A stretch of 22,115 nt of DNA, taken from NCBI GenBank assembly GCA_034698045.1, contig JAQGAU010001001.1:1-22115 (forward strand). The letters run 5' to 3'. The DNA is from Paramacrobiotus richtersi. Lineage: Eukaryota; Tardigrada; Eutardigrada; Parachela; Macrobiotidae. How positions within the stretch are numbered: the first letter of the stretch is position 1; each line of letters begins with the position of its first letter. A program made the position numbers and the translations under genes. Below, piece by piece: positions 8,675 to 19,369 of the stretch. Under the pieces are notes generated by a model. That model was not told where the DNA came from. It worked only from the letters and a program-made list of their open reading frames with translations, and did not search any database.

Positions 8675-9729
8675 TCGACCGAAGAACATTGGCACACAAT
8701 TGTGTACAACATAGGATCGTTTGCTAGATACGCGCAAAGGTTTGATAGTTTTCTGTAAATTGTGTGTGTACAGTGTGACCGGTAAAACCGTCAGAATTAC
8801 AACAATTCCGTCCGACGTTGAATTTTGCCCACCCCAAAAACCGTTTTTCAGCGAGGCTTCGCGTTCTCTAGGTACACCAGCCTGAAGGTCATCGGGATGC
8901 TATTTCCGGATAGTGTTCCGAATGATTTCCCTCACCCGAAAACGTCTTCCCGTGTCCAGCAGACGTTTTTGCCTGGAGCTAATAATCAATTAATTTCACC
9001 AGGCTGACTTTTCCCGAGCCCAAGAAATAAGAAATCCGGTTAAACTAGACTGTTTACTGGCTTCTGGGAAGTGTCCGGACGAAACGACTAGTTACCAGCG
9101 AAACTATTATTTGTACTACGTGTACCGGCACCGGCGCCGGCACCGGCACCGGCACCGGCACCGGCACCAGTATCCGGATGCCCTTTAGTAGGCGGCCTTA
9201 AAACACGTGGAATTTCGGATTGGGAACGAATTTTGTTTGGGTGTGTGTACGACATTTAACCCGGACGGCATTGCTGTTATTCGAAAGGTTCTGCCGGATG
9301 ACGGCCACAAAGGGGTCTGCCAAACGGTTCTGCCTTTGGACGCTTTTCTTTTACGGGTCATTTCTCGATGTGTCTTTACCATTATACTGTTTAGGTACTG
9401 TAGATTCGATCATCATTGAAATCTTGATCTTGTCAATATATGCAAATTCATAAAAAAAAATAATCTGTGTAAGATTCGAGATCTGAAGTTCTCGCACATT
9501 GTTTGACACCATGTTAAGTGGTTGTAGATGGTAAGGGCGTTTAACGGATTTTGAGAAACTATTGGCCACTGATCGTCACTGGACATATACTCGGCGGATT
9601 TTGCAGTTACCGACAAGAATTTTACTTCACAAGACCTCCCCCTCGTTACTGCACGTCTCTACAGCGGCACTACGCGCACTATATTCCTTTTTTCTTGTTC
9701 TGCGGTTTTTGAATAGAGTCAACAGACAA
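8675..9729. other. Mostly non-coding stretch left of the receptor gene
   Basis: Searched on the minus strand for a TM7 exon of the adjacent receptor; none seen. Contains the GGCACC array and otherwise short chance frames only. Confidence 0.45.
9121..9175. repeat. GGCACC hexamer array
   Basis: About eight to nine copies of GGCACC (one GGCGCC variant) in tandem. It is not in a frame I can link to a gene. Confidence 0.9.
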
Positions 9730-9733
9730 TTAC

Positions 9734-10804
9734 AATCTCTCTGTGTTAGCTGCATAATTTTCGTCAGTCTGCATTATTACGGAGATAAACAAAAGGAAAA
9801 GCTGCACGCACCTCGCAGGACGCCCGTTCTGCGAAAACCACGAGAACAATAATCAGCCATATGTGAAAGGTGTTCTTCAAGACGTACGCCATAACTACTG
9901 CCAGATTGGAGCCACAGCTGTCGGCTTGCATGGTCACGGCAACCGTCTGCGCAACTGTGAAGATTGTGGCGACAACAGTGATCAGTACCGTCAATCCTAG
10001 ACAACCTTCGAGCTGCCGTTGCAGCGATATCAAATGCATTTCGTCATTGTGGTACTGTCGCACTGTTCCCGAAAGTTGACCTTCAGTCAGGGCAGTCAGG
10101 CGCGTCTTTAGGATAACCAGTTTCTCAGTCAATTGTCTAATCGATAAGCGATAACTATGCAGCAGGACTGTAGCGATGGCACAGCTGATGTAATCGATGG
10201 TTGCGCTACAGATGACTAATCCTGCCACAAGCAGCTCTAGCGCTACATTGGACAAGCGAAAAACTCCATAGGTCTCCATGCCCGGATGTTGCGCTTCTTT
10301 TAGGATAGGATAAAGAAAGGTAATGGCATATGCCGCCAGTAAAAGTACCGCAGGAGTATGTACGACGCTCAAGCACGAGGTGATGGTTTTGCGATACGTG
10401 GTACGCTCACTGATGCCGGATAAAATGGCCAAAGCACGGTACAGAGCCAAATAGTGATTGGTACTATATGTTGTGATACACAAGCTGACGAAAGCTATAG
10501 TGGACATAACCTGGGTGTCGAGGACCGCCACGGTACATAACACAGGATTGTATTTTGCACATGCCAAAGCGGAATCGGCAGTACTGTTTTTAGAATAGTC
10601 GATCCAGTCCAGCGCAACAGCAGTGGCAAATACGCCAAGGACTGTTATTTTTCCGGTGAAAATAAGCACCCGACTAAGTTTTCCCTGAGAATACAAATCA
10701 GCTAAACTCTTCGAAAATGACCACATTCTCGACGATGTGGTTTTCGTCTCACAGAAAAGTGAACTGCCGGACGAGCGTAGCTGTTGGCTGGACTCATAAC
10801 GCAT
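9734..10804 (-). CDS. Gustatory-like (7TM chemoreceptor) protein, 3' end incomplete
   Basis: Exon 1 runs from ATG 10804 to 9812 (331 codons). I prefer this ATG to an upstream TTG in frame. It encodes six hydrophobic segments at about 46-68, 97-118, 144-166, 188-215, 270-292 and 302-326. A long polar loop follows TM4, rich in Arg/Leu and ending in QYHNDEMHLISLQRQLEG just before TM5. This layout, with a phase-0 intron soon after TM6, fits the arthropod-type gustatory receptor superfamily, which has reversed topology and acts as a ligand-gated cation channel at the plasma membrane. The donor is GAG|GTGCGT. A 43-bp pyrimidine-rich intron and TGCAG acceptor lead to exon 2 (9768-9734; TDENYAANTER), which resembles the usual post-TM6 loop. 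It either continues through a GTAATT donor or stops at TAA 9732-9730. No TM7 exon was found. The family call is by architecture, not by a diagnostic motif. Confidence 0.65.
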
Positions 10805-12794
10805 TGTTCCGATGGGTGTTGCCAGTTGCAACTAATCAAGAGTATATTGCCTCATAAAGTAATGCAAATTTTTTCTTGAACAGAGAGCAAAAGTGGAAGT
10901 AGACTGACTAGAATATAAGCCTCTCGCAACAACGTGTAACGCAGAGTTCATTGTGGCGCAGGCACTTGATATGCGCGAGAACGGTAGAGCCCTTGTCGAG
11001 CTTTGCTGAAGGAACAGATTAACGGCAACATCGTGTGTGGAATTAAATGATTCCAGTTATCATTTATCAGCCTAAACAGCAGACAGGCCCGATACTAGTA
11101 GTTAAGTACCCATAAACATTAACATTGTTAACACATAAAATAATGCAATGCAACACACAAACCAAATCATAATACATGAGGTAAGTCATGACTGACTCAC
11201 GAGCACAAACAAATAATTGTAATAACTGAAACTGTGTTTACTGATGTACCATGGTATCATACGTGTACACACACACACACTCCATTAGAAAACAAAATTA
11301 ACATAGCAGAAAAATCTCATCCAGGCCGACAGAATCGGGCACCGTACTACCCATACCACAAAGGGCATTTCACTTTTGCATTAACATGGACAATTTGTGT
11401 CGTAAACTGAAACTGAAACTTTGTTTATTTACAAAACCTCTCCCCTGAATTTTTATAATGTGCCACATTTAATAAAATTTTTAGAGTGGGGAAGGGAAAC
11501 TTTCCACGCTTTATTCAAGCCATATCGTCAAAAACATCAACCAAATTTGATCAAGACCAACGCTTTATGGATGCGTTATTGGATGACAAACTTAACAGAC
11601 TTTTTGAAAAGAACCGCTAGATAGACTGAATGTTCAAAACGCCGGCACGGACATTAGCAGTAAACAGGAGACCGTCTACGTAATCGACGAAAGTCAACTT
11701 TCGCAAGAATTGGGACTTTTAAAGATATGACGGTAAAGATTATGCAGCCAAATATTTGGCCATCCGATGTGTTTTGTGAGAAAATGCGTGTACTTACTGA
11801 TTTGATTGTTCGTATTGTTGTGATCTCGCGATGATTTGTTAATTAGCATAGGCGCACTATTTCATCCAGCGAACGCATTGTTGTTATTTGTGGGACAGTA
11901 TTCTGGCGTCTACAGCCCCTGATAGGGGATTTTCTCTTGTGCTCTGTAGACGTAAAGCGTAAAGCATTAAGCATTAAACCTAAACCTAATAACGTCTGTT
12001 TATGAGGTTTATGTAAATATTGGCTCGCAAGCCATACGCCAACAGCGACGCGGCATATTTTTATACACAAATGATTGTTTCTAAATATCCAGCATAGCTT
12101 TGAAACCGGGTTACTCAAAATGCTTCACTTGCGCGTTGTTGAATGATACAGACACCATTATTTCATGTATAGTGGAAGGAATAAAAAGTTTTGATTATTT
12201 CATGTCGTTTCAGATTCTGCTCAAACTGTGTACACCAGATCAGCCCGGTATGGTGACAAGCCCGAGGTCGAAAGTAACCAGGAAAGTTGTATTGCATTAT
12301 GGTAGCTTAATTCTGGATGAATAACGTCTGATCTAATAATGAACTCTTATCGGAAAATAATAAGGACAATAACCAACCTGTCTTGGAGGACATAGTCGTA
12401 CTTGCAGTCTGATCCGATACAGGCCGGGAGCACGCAAAGGTCGGTAGCGCCAAGGAAGGTCGTATACTTATTTGCTGATATAATAGTAGTATTCGTGAGT
12501 ACGTAATTCCCGTCTAAGTAGTAGAGCTATGTTGTGACTGCATCTGTACATCCCCGTTGTCCCTGCTCAACGCTTCCGGGTTTCCGCCTAATGATGGCTG
12601 TTCCTAGCGAAATGGACACATCTTTTACTTAGGATTAGAATATTGCATATATTTTATAACGTTGCTTCCGTGGCGATCCCGCCATAATACACATGCTTGT
12701 TTCAGGCCATAGACCGGCATAAAAAAGTAAAAAAGCTACAATGGCAGCCACAAGACTTGTGTTGAATTATGAAACTGCACACTTGATCTTTTTC
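10805..12794. other. Long stretch without a confident gene
   Basis: A CA run lies at 11263-11280 and a short CTAAACCTAAACCTAA-like stretch at about 11975-11990. Around 11485-11624 two overlapping frames after an ATTTTTAG acceptor both look protein-like, which shows how weak that criterion is. A 74-codon frame at 12100-12324 begins with TTG and has no motif. Nothing else is supportable. Confidence 0.4.
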
Positions 12795-12809
12795 ACGATG
12801 GATACAACG

Positions 12810-12847
<38 letters not shown>

Positions 12848-12939
12848 CATTGAGTTATAGTTAGTTAGTATAGTTAGTTAGTTAGTTAGTTATAGTTAGT
12901 TATAGTTAGTTATAGTTAGTTACGATGGATACAACGTTG
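12795..12939. repeat. GTT and TATAGTTAGT microsatellites between 18-bp direct repeats
   Basis: ACGATGGATACAACGTTG occurs exactly at 12795-12812 and again at 12922-12939. Between them lie about twelve copies of TTG and then (TATAGT)TAGT units (about 12855-12921). The first direct repeat ends in GTTG, which seeds the TTG run. Confidence 0.95.
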
Positions 12940-13129
12940 ACAAGCCGTCCTTATGCATACAATTTTTCTTGGCAACCAAATTTCTTCCATTCTGTTCTAC
13001 CCGATATTTACGAGTATGTGTAGGTTTGGTCCCCATTGAAAATTCTGTTCTTAAACTGATTACATATTGACTATTGCACCCTTTCCGGCTTTCCCAAAAT
13101 ACCTGAATAGCTGATTGTTATTCGGAGCA

Positions 13130-13411
13130 ATGTTTTGCTGCCAGACATGGATCATGATCGCCTGTGTGGCGTTAATCAGCGGTAAATGGGCCGCGGCCCA
13201 AGAGTACGTCTACGGAGCCGAGGACCTGCAGCCGCTGCAGTCAGCATACGCGCAGAACAGACCGGATTACGCCTACCAAGTGGCTCCGGCGCCCGACGCA
13301 GTGGCTCATCCGCGGAACAAGCGGATTTTTGGTTCCATGAGTAATCCCTGGGCGCATTACAATCGACCTTCAGCCCAACCATCTACTTGCTCATGTCCCT
13401 GCAGTGGTTAG
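13130..13411 (+). CDS. Small secreted peptide precursor with dibasic site, single exon
   Basis: A 93-residue frame from ATG 13130 to TAG; an in-frame TTG upstream is less likely as the start. Residues 1-24 form a signal peptide (core WIMIACVALIS, cut near AAAQ). The propeptide is Tyr/Ala/Pro-rich. A dibasic KR at 64-65 precedes a 28-residue C-terminal peptide beginning IFGSMSNPWAHY and ending in STCSCPCSG with three cysteines. Signal peptide plus KR plus short C-terminal peptide is the layout of a neuropeptide or hormone precursor, though I recognise no family and there is no amidation site at the very end. Tandem poly(A) signals ATTAAA (13523) and AATAAA (13533) follow about 110-125 nt after the stop, supporting a single-exon transcript. 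Its length and Tyr-rich, secreted character resemble the peptide at 3815-4024, without clear sequence similarity. Confidence 0.65.
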   Translation: MFCCQTWIMIACVALISGKWAAAQEYVYGAEDLQPLQSAYAQNRPDYAYQVAPAPDAVAHPRNKRIFGSMSNPWAHYNRPSAQPSTCSCPCSG

Positions 13412-13532
13412 CGCAGTGTTAAACAAACTAATTAGATAGAAAGTGACAGAGTGCTCTGCTTGATGATAAAATGGTACTCGTTTTACTTTTGTATGGCACA
13501 GCAATAAGCACTTTTTGCTTTAATTAAAGAAG

Positions 13533-13538
13533 AATAAA
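13533..13538 (+). terminator. Candidate poly(A) signal AATAAA
   Basis: AATAAA about 122 nt after the stop of the secreted-peptide gene; ATTAAA lies 10 nt before it. Confidence 0.45.
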
Positions 13539-13539
13539 G

Positions 13540-14180
13540 TTACTGTCGTGTGATCACTCGGATGAACAGCAGTTTCAAAGTTTATGTTACGAGTATCTGT
13601 ATTATCTCTTTACAATGTACTGCATTGCATGGAGCATAGAATGCAACTGCTCTCTGTTGACGAGCGCTGTCCCAGAGATCCGTTCGCGTTCATAACATTC
13701 GGAACCGAACCGCTAACCTAGACTACCAGTACAAGGTAAAAGATTTTGGACAGCGCACGAAGCGCGACTACTGCGCAGTGGAAGTACTTATATCTGCTTT
13801 TCAGGCAAATTTGAGCATGTACTGCTTATGCACGGCTGATCAGCAATTCAACATCATCAGCGTGTCTAGAAACTGCATGAAAAAGACGTGTCAAATATAA
13901 ATACAACAACCAGCAGTTCGCATTCCGTTAACGCAGTCTACAGAAACATTTTTTCCATTACATGGTGCACAGTATTGGCAGAAAGCCTTTTGGAGCATTT
14001 AGATTAATACTGCCTCAAAAGCGCTTTAACGTGACGCATACTGGACGAAAACAATCAGGGCAGATCTTCTACCTTCTATCTTCTACCAGTTGATTATGAT
14101 TAGCCCTAACCACAGCAACATTAACTATATAACGAACCCAAACAAAAGCGCTTGGGTCACATTCGACTGCCTTTTTAATT
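13540..14180. other. Intergenic stretch, nothing recognised
   Basis: No frame, repeat or RNA gene that I can support between the secreted-peptide gene and the start of the duplicated protease block. Confidence 0.5.
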
Positions 14181-14189
14181 TCAAGATTT

Positions 14190-14576
14190 ATTTGGAAATG
14201 AAACTGTCTACTGAAAACTAAGAACCTGGGGAAAATAAGTGTAAGGATAAGACTGACTGGCTAATGGTATCTGATTACAGCATTCGCACAGAGTGATCTT
14301 TTTAGGTACATCTGGCACGCGCCAAGGCGCAGCATTTGCGCCGGTCTGCTGGAATTCAAATGAACAGCAAGTGAAAAGACTGAAACCACTTTCGCAGTGC
14401 GTACCGTGTTACTGCCATGGTTACTGCATCGAAACACGATGAGCTGTGGTTCGATAAAACTCTAAAACTAACTGTAGCAATAAATGTGGCTTCTTGCATA
14501 AACTACACTCTTTGGAAATGGTGAACAGTCAACAGTGTATAGTTATTCTTTACCAAAGCAATCCATCCAGCATCTG
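14190..14576 (+). promoter_or_regulatory. Upstream region shared with copy 2
   Basis: Islands match the region before the second protease gene (about 19400-19832): CTACTGAAAA, a GACTG..CTAATGG..TCTGA block, CTTTTTAGGTA, GCAGCATTTGCG, TGTGGTTCGATAAA and CATCTGATG at the start codon. The rest has diverged. The islands were duplicated with the gene and may mark promoter elements, but ancestry alone could explain them. Confidence 0.5.
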
Positions 14577-17500
14577 ATGATTTTCACGGTTGGAGCGCTG
14601 CGTATTCTGCTCATATACACAACTCACATTCATCGATTACACGGCTTTCCCATCGACTCTGTTACACGGAATATTAGTCTAACCGGGGACAATGCCCAGC
14701 TAACCATCCAGTATGCCAAATGGTCGCTATCCTGGGATGGCACGAGTCTCCCACTGAACCCGACGACAGATCCCAGGGTGGTGCTGCGGGTTGATGGCAG
14801 CGGGCAAGCAGTACAGGTTTGAACAGTTATTTTCAGTTTTAAGTTTTTAACTCAATGAGCACTGCTGCGCACCCAACCAAAGCGACCATTCTGGAATCAG
14901 TGATCATTCTGAAATTCTGGATTCTGGTTCAGGGATCTAATACTAATTTCCAAAACTGTCGTACCAATGCAGTAGAGTGCACCATAATGCAGCAAAAATC
15001 TTCGCAGTACTATGAATAATGGAACATGTTGCGTAATCGACAAAATGATTTTAACCTAGCTTTTCTCTGTCTCTCCAAACTCGCTTTACAAGCTTTCAGT
15101 ATTATGATAGTTTTTTCTGGGTGGGAAAAGAGATGTTGTCACCTATTGTCTAAAAGTGTTCTCCATTCTGTTGAAAAACTTTCCCAGATTTTACATCTTA
15201 TTTCTCTTAAAACGAGCGTCAGATACCACCATAATTAGATTGTTTCGCCGCCTCCTCTAGAAACTGGATCTTGCAGTTTTTTTTTCACCTAAGCGTGGTA
15301 AATGTCTATGTATATTGAAGCAGTACTGATCCGCAAATTCTTTTAGGTTCGGGCAGAAGCGTCGCGTCTTCCGCAAGCCACATCGGGAGAACAAGCCCGA
15401 CCACTCTGTCTGGCTGAGTACCTCACAATCTGGGACGGCCAATGTACGATCACACACTCGTAATTTTTCTCGGACTAAGACTACACGACCGACATTTTCC
15501 AGAGTGTGGCTGTTGGCAGATCGGGAGAAGTTAACTGGAAAGTTATGCGAGCAGAAACCAGTGGATGTACTCTCCTATACGGATTATGTGGTGAGTGGCG
15601 TCTCATCGCGGTCGGAGAAAGTTTCATTTCACGGAAAAACTGCGGAACGGGCGTTTAACACTGCTAACGTTTCGATATCAACTAGCTTAGTTCTCCTTAT
15701 GGAAGTTATTTTGAAAAATGCGACTGTTTTCTATTTTGTAATTACAGCTGATACAGATCCAGCTCTATTACGTCACAGCGACATTGGACGATGCAGTAAC
15801 CCTGAAACTGTCGCGTACGACATTGGGGCAAGCCGGGTTTAACTGACAGCATGCTGACCCTTTGCCCTGTAGGAGTTGAATGCGGACAGACGGCACTGCG
15901 GTGTCCATCCGACCCTACCAAATGCGCGATACTGGAAGCGATATGTGACGGTCAGTTTGCCGCACGTTACGTGCGTAGTTAGTGCCTTATGTACTTTTTA
16001 AACAGGGAAGAAAGACTGTCCACAGGGCGAGGATGAAATCTGTACTACCGACTGTGGTAAACCAAAGATTCCTCCTGATGCTGCGCAAACAAACCTTCGG
16101 ATCATAGGCGGAGAAGAAGTAAGCACATTACGAAATGCAGGATTTCTGACGGCGAAACACTAACAATAAGATTTCGTTCAGGCATCGGTGGACAGCTGGC
16201 CTTGGCAGGTCCTGATCGAAAGCACGTGCGGCTCAGCAGGAGGCACTGTGGTAAGCGGTTATTTACAGACTTTGAAAGAGGTAGGATGAAAAGCTGCCTC
16301 GCTGGCATGCTTACTGGTGCTTGACGGATATCAGAAAGTTCATAGTGGAGCTCACCCGTATTCACGGTGGTTTAGGCGGGTTCTTTGTAGAGACTGCCTG
16401 TCGTCAGGAAAAGTAATTCTTACTATAAACTTTTCGATGTTCACAGGCTCCAGTAAGCACGCTAGCAAGGTACCAACAGTATTGTAACCTTTAGTAACTG
16501 CGCAAAATCACTTTGCCACCATGCCATAGCTGCGCACAGTTCCAACACGAATTTCTTCGTTTTCTTTGACTTGAACCACCCTAGTCTTACTCTTGTTCCT
16601 AAATATGGATCAGCAGAAAGGTCACGCCGAAAAAAGTCATCCAGTCCAATTATGTGTAGCAGTAGCGGATAGCATAGTTATTCTTATTGGTATTCAACGA
16701 GACGGGAGTGCAGCGAAGAGTATTTAAAGCCATAGCCAAACCGTTGCAGCGTGTTTTCTTTGTGACATTTAGATTGGACCACGCTGGATCCTAACACAAG
16801 GCGATGTTGTTGTCAAGGGAGAAAAAACAGTGCCGTGAGTGCAAAAGCAAAAATTTTGCCGCTCTGCCAGAAGAAACAGATAGATTGCCTAATGTGGTTG
16901 TCAGTGAAATTTTAGTGGGCCGTAACTCTTCGTCTGAGTTTTCGCGCAATGAGTTCTCGGTGGTTTATTTGCAGGGAAAATGTTATCACCGTGTCGTTTT
17001 TGCCACAGACCTGTGATGGACGGGATACCCCTCAACATCTTCAAGTGGGCGTGGAGAAGGTATTCGCACATCCGTTGTACCGCAAAAAAGCTGGGTGGAA
17101 ATATGACACGGCGCTCATTCTTCTAAAGAAGGTACCAGTCGATTTAATCGCTGCTTGAAAAGTCACACTTCTCAGGAGAAGTAGGGACATATCTCGATCG
17201 GGTCTGACTCGCGAACGTGTAAGAACTGAAGTTCTGTAAACTGCGAACCACTCCCTGAAATGCGACCACCGTATGCGGTTTCTTAAAAAAATCTGATAGC
17301 GAAAAGAATTTATCAGAAAATGCCATTACGCAATTTCAGAAAATATTCTTTCATAGCGAGAACTTTTGACGGCTAAACCGACCAGTAAATGTATCTTCCG
17401 GTTCCGATTTGACAGTTTTGCCGGTCACAGTCGCACCCACATGATTTCTGCCACGCCAGCATCTCGCTATGAATCCATTCTTTCGCAACTTGCACGAAAT

Positions 17501-18819
17501 AGTTCGAATATGCTTGAGGATTGTTGCAATCTCAACTTCAAGCATTCTTTAAAACTAAAATATCTTTTAAGCTATAAAACTCGGTTTGAAGCATTTATTT
17601 GGCCGTTCGCTGCGACCTTTCTCGGCTTTCTGCAAGAACAGAGATCGCCGAGATTTATTTATCTACCCACTTGCTTGTACTAAATTGTATATTTCGGACA
17701 TGTGTGGGGTTAAATTTTACCTCAGAAATAAGTTACTTTACACGAAACGCGTATGGATTGTAACTTACTAGGAGAGATTTGTGACACTGTCGTGCTGGCG
17801 CTAAAAGCAGCAAAACAATCACATCCGTATGAAAAGGAAACAATCAATGACTTCATTAGGATACGGTGCTAACTATGGAAGGCGTCAAAGCCGTATGTTT
17901 ACCGCGACCTAACATGGGACCGCTGGGAGGGGAAGTGTGCTACACGGCCGGATGCGGAATCCAGAATGTAACCGATGAGGAGCGGGATGATCCGGTGATG
18001 TCTCTCCTATCATACGGAAAACTGAAGCAAGTTCGTGCGCCCATTCTTCCCGCTACGGAGTGTGTACTGCAGGGACATCAACCCGACGTGCAGTGTGTCT
18101 TGGCCGGGGGGAAAGCGGGCATGTATGTCTGCTTCTGGAACGTATTTTTTCACTTGTAAATCACGATCAGTAGCTGTACCCAACGAGTGCTAACTACTTG
18201 TCTTCGCAGATGCGGCGCAGACTGGGGTGGTTCTCTCGTGTGCAAAAAATCATCGAAAGCATTGGGTGAACAATGGCACCAGTTCGCTGTAACGCCTTTC
18301 CATAGCGCAGCGCACGAGTAAGTCTTTTGACTAGCCTGGTCTCCGCACGGCGTTTGTTGGTATAGTATTTATCTATCTATCCAAAAATTACTTGTATCTG
18401 TTTGTTTGGCTCATTTGTTTTCGACGGTTCGTAGAGCTTGTGAAAGGAGTACGACTGCATTCATCAAAGTGAAGCATTCGATGCCGTTTATCGTGCAGAC
18501 GCTGTACGCGCAGAAGTTTGTTGGATGGTTCACCGATCGCACAGTACCGGCTCCCGTGGGACCAATTATTCGAGAATGGGAAGACGATGTCAAGATACCG
18601 CAGACCGAAGAGCGTAGCGGCAGTTCAGATGGCTCGGGCTCGCTGCGGTCAGGGGAAACCAGCGGCGGCGACTCATCTCGGCAGCTTTATTTGAGTAATG
18701 TTTTGAGGTTTATAAACGGCTGGTATATTTTGGAAGTAACATGGAAAACGATGGCAGCGCTATTATGTTTTTTCTGTTATTATGGTGATACAATGTCATA
18801 CGCTTTTCCCATGCAGTAA
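14577..18819 (+). CDS. CUB-LDLa-trypsin-like serine protease homologue, copy 1
   Basis: Twelve exons: 14577-14816, 15347-15459, 15503-15590, 15748-15814, 15873-15950, 16006-16118, 16182-16250, 16773-16834, 16975-17131, 17860-18122, 18210-18317 and 18435-18819. They total 581 codons including stop, with GT-AG introns and consistent phases. A signal peptide (1-~23) is followed by a CUB-like domain to about 169 (YLTIWDG at 105-111; NIS site at 32). Next is one LDLa module (Cys 173, 180, 187, 194, 200, 208, with CDGKKDCPQGEDE for calcium). Then Cys212, the cleavage site R227|IIGG and a trypsin-like domain (SWPWQV 238-243; Cys342 to pair with Cys212). The catalytic positions are changed: WILTQGDV puts Asp267 at His57 and Val268 at Cys58. 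Asp321 keeps Asp102. CGADWGGSLVC puts Trp422 at Ser195 and Gly416 at Asp189. It should be a secreted, non-catalytic adaptor or regulator. A Ser/Gly-rich tail ends the protein; an extra intron there is possible. Confidence 0.85.
14817..15346. other. Intron 1 of copy 1
   Basis: 530 bp against 228 bp in copy 2. The two share only their ends by eye. No repeat or gene seen inside. Confidence 0.7.
16251..16772. other. Intron 7 of copy 1
   Basis: 522 bp against 270 bp in copy 2, separating the exon ending CGSAGGTV from the exon with the altered His57 region. No gene seen inside. Confidence 0.7.
17132..17859. other. Intron 9 of copy 1
   Basis: 728 bp from AAG|GTACCA to CTTCATTAG. It holds frames of about 60-105 codons on both strands without motifs, taken as chance. 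Confidence 0.65.
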
Positions 18820-19369
18820 AATTCATTCAGTTCTTTGAAAGTATGTACTGGGCGAGTGGACGGGTGCGAGAGCCGTCGATTGCTTGTTTAAGTCTCGAGA
18901 TGGAGTAAACAAAAATGCTGTTATCAGTAGTAAGAAACGGAGTGCGTACTCTGTACCGTAGTATACATAAGCATAAGCGGTGCTATCCAACATAATATTA
19001 TTCTGAAGCGTGAGCTAGAATGACAGCAGAAGTAACGGATTAAAACGCAAGATCTAGATCGCTCAAACTGGGATGCCTGTACGAAGGTGGTGGTGTTACA
19101 GATTACGATTCAGAAAAGTAACTTCTGAAATTACACGAACACGGAAAAGGACACACGACGACAATCAGGAAAGCGAAGAAAAACGAGAAGAATTGATGAA
19201 TAAATGCGTTGTCAGGATCAAGGAGCACATATTACTAGAATGTAACACATAATTTCGTCCAGCATAAAATGTTCATGTCGCTGGGCTTCCGCACAATTTC
19301 AGACATGTCGCTCCAAGTTCATTTCATCCGACGATTCGCTGGGAACTATTCAAAAAATATTCAGTTAAA
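18820..19369. other. Intergenic stretch between the two protease genes
   Basis: An AATAAA at 19199-19204, about 380 nt after the stop, may be the poly(A) signal of copy 1. Nothing else recognised. Confidence 0.4.

Noticed and set aside
11485-11624. Two overlapping protein-like frames after an ATTTTTAG acceptor
   Set aside because: Both frames look equally plausible, so protein-likeness cannot decide; no upstream exon could be fixed in phase.
11975-11992. Telomere-like CTAAACCTAAACCTAA
   Set aside because: Too few units and embedded in other short near-repeats; no evidence of a telomeric tract.
17366-17683. 105-codon plus frame
   Set aside because: Lies inside intron 9 of the first protease gene and has no motif.
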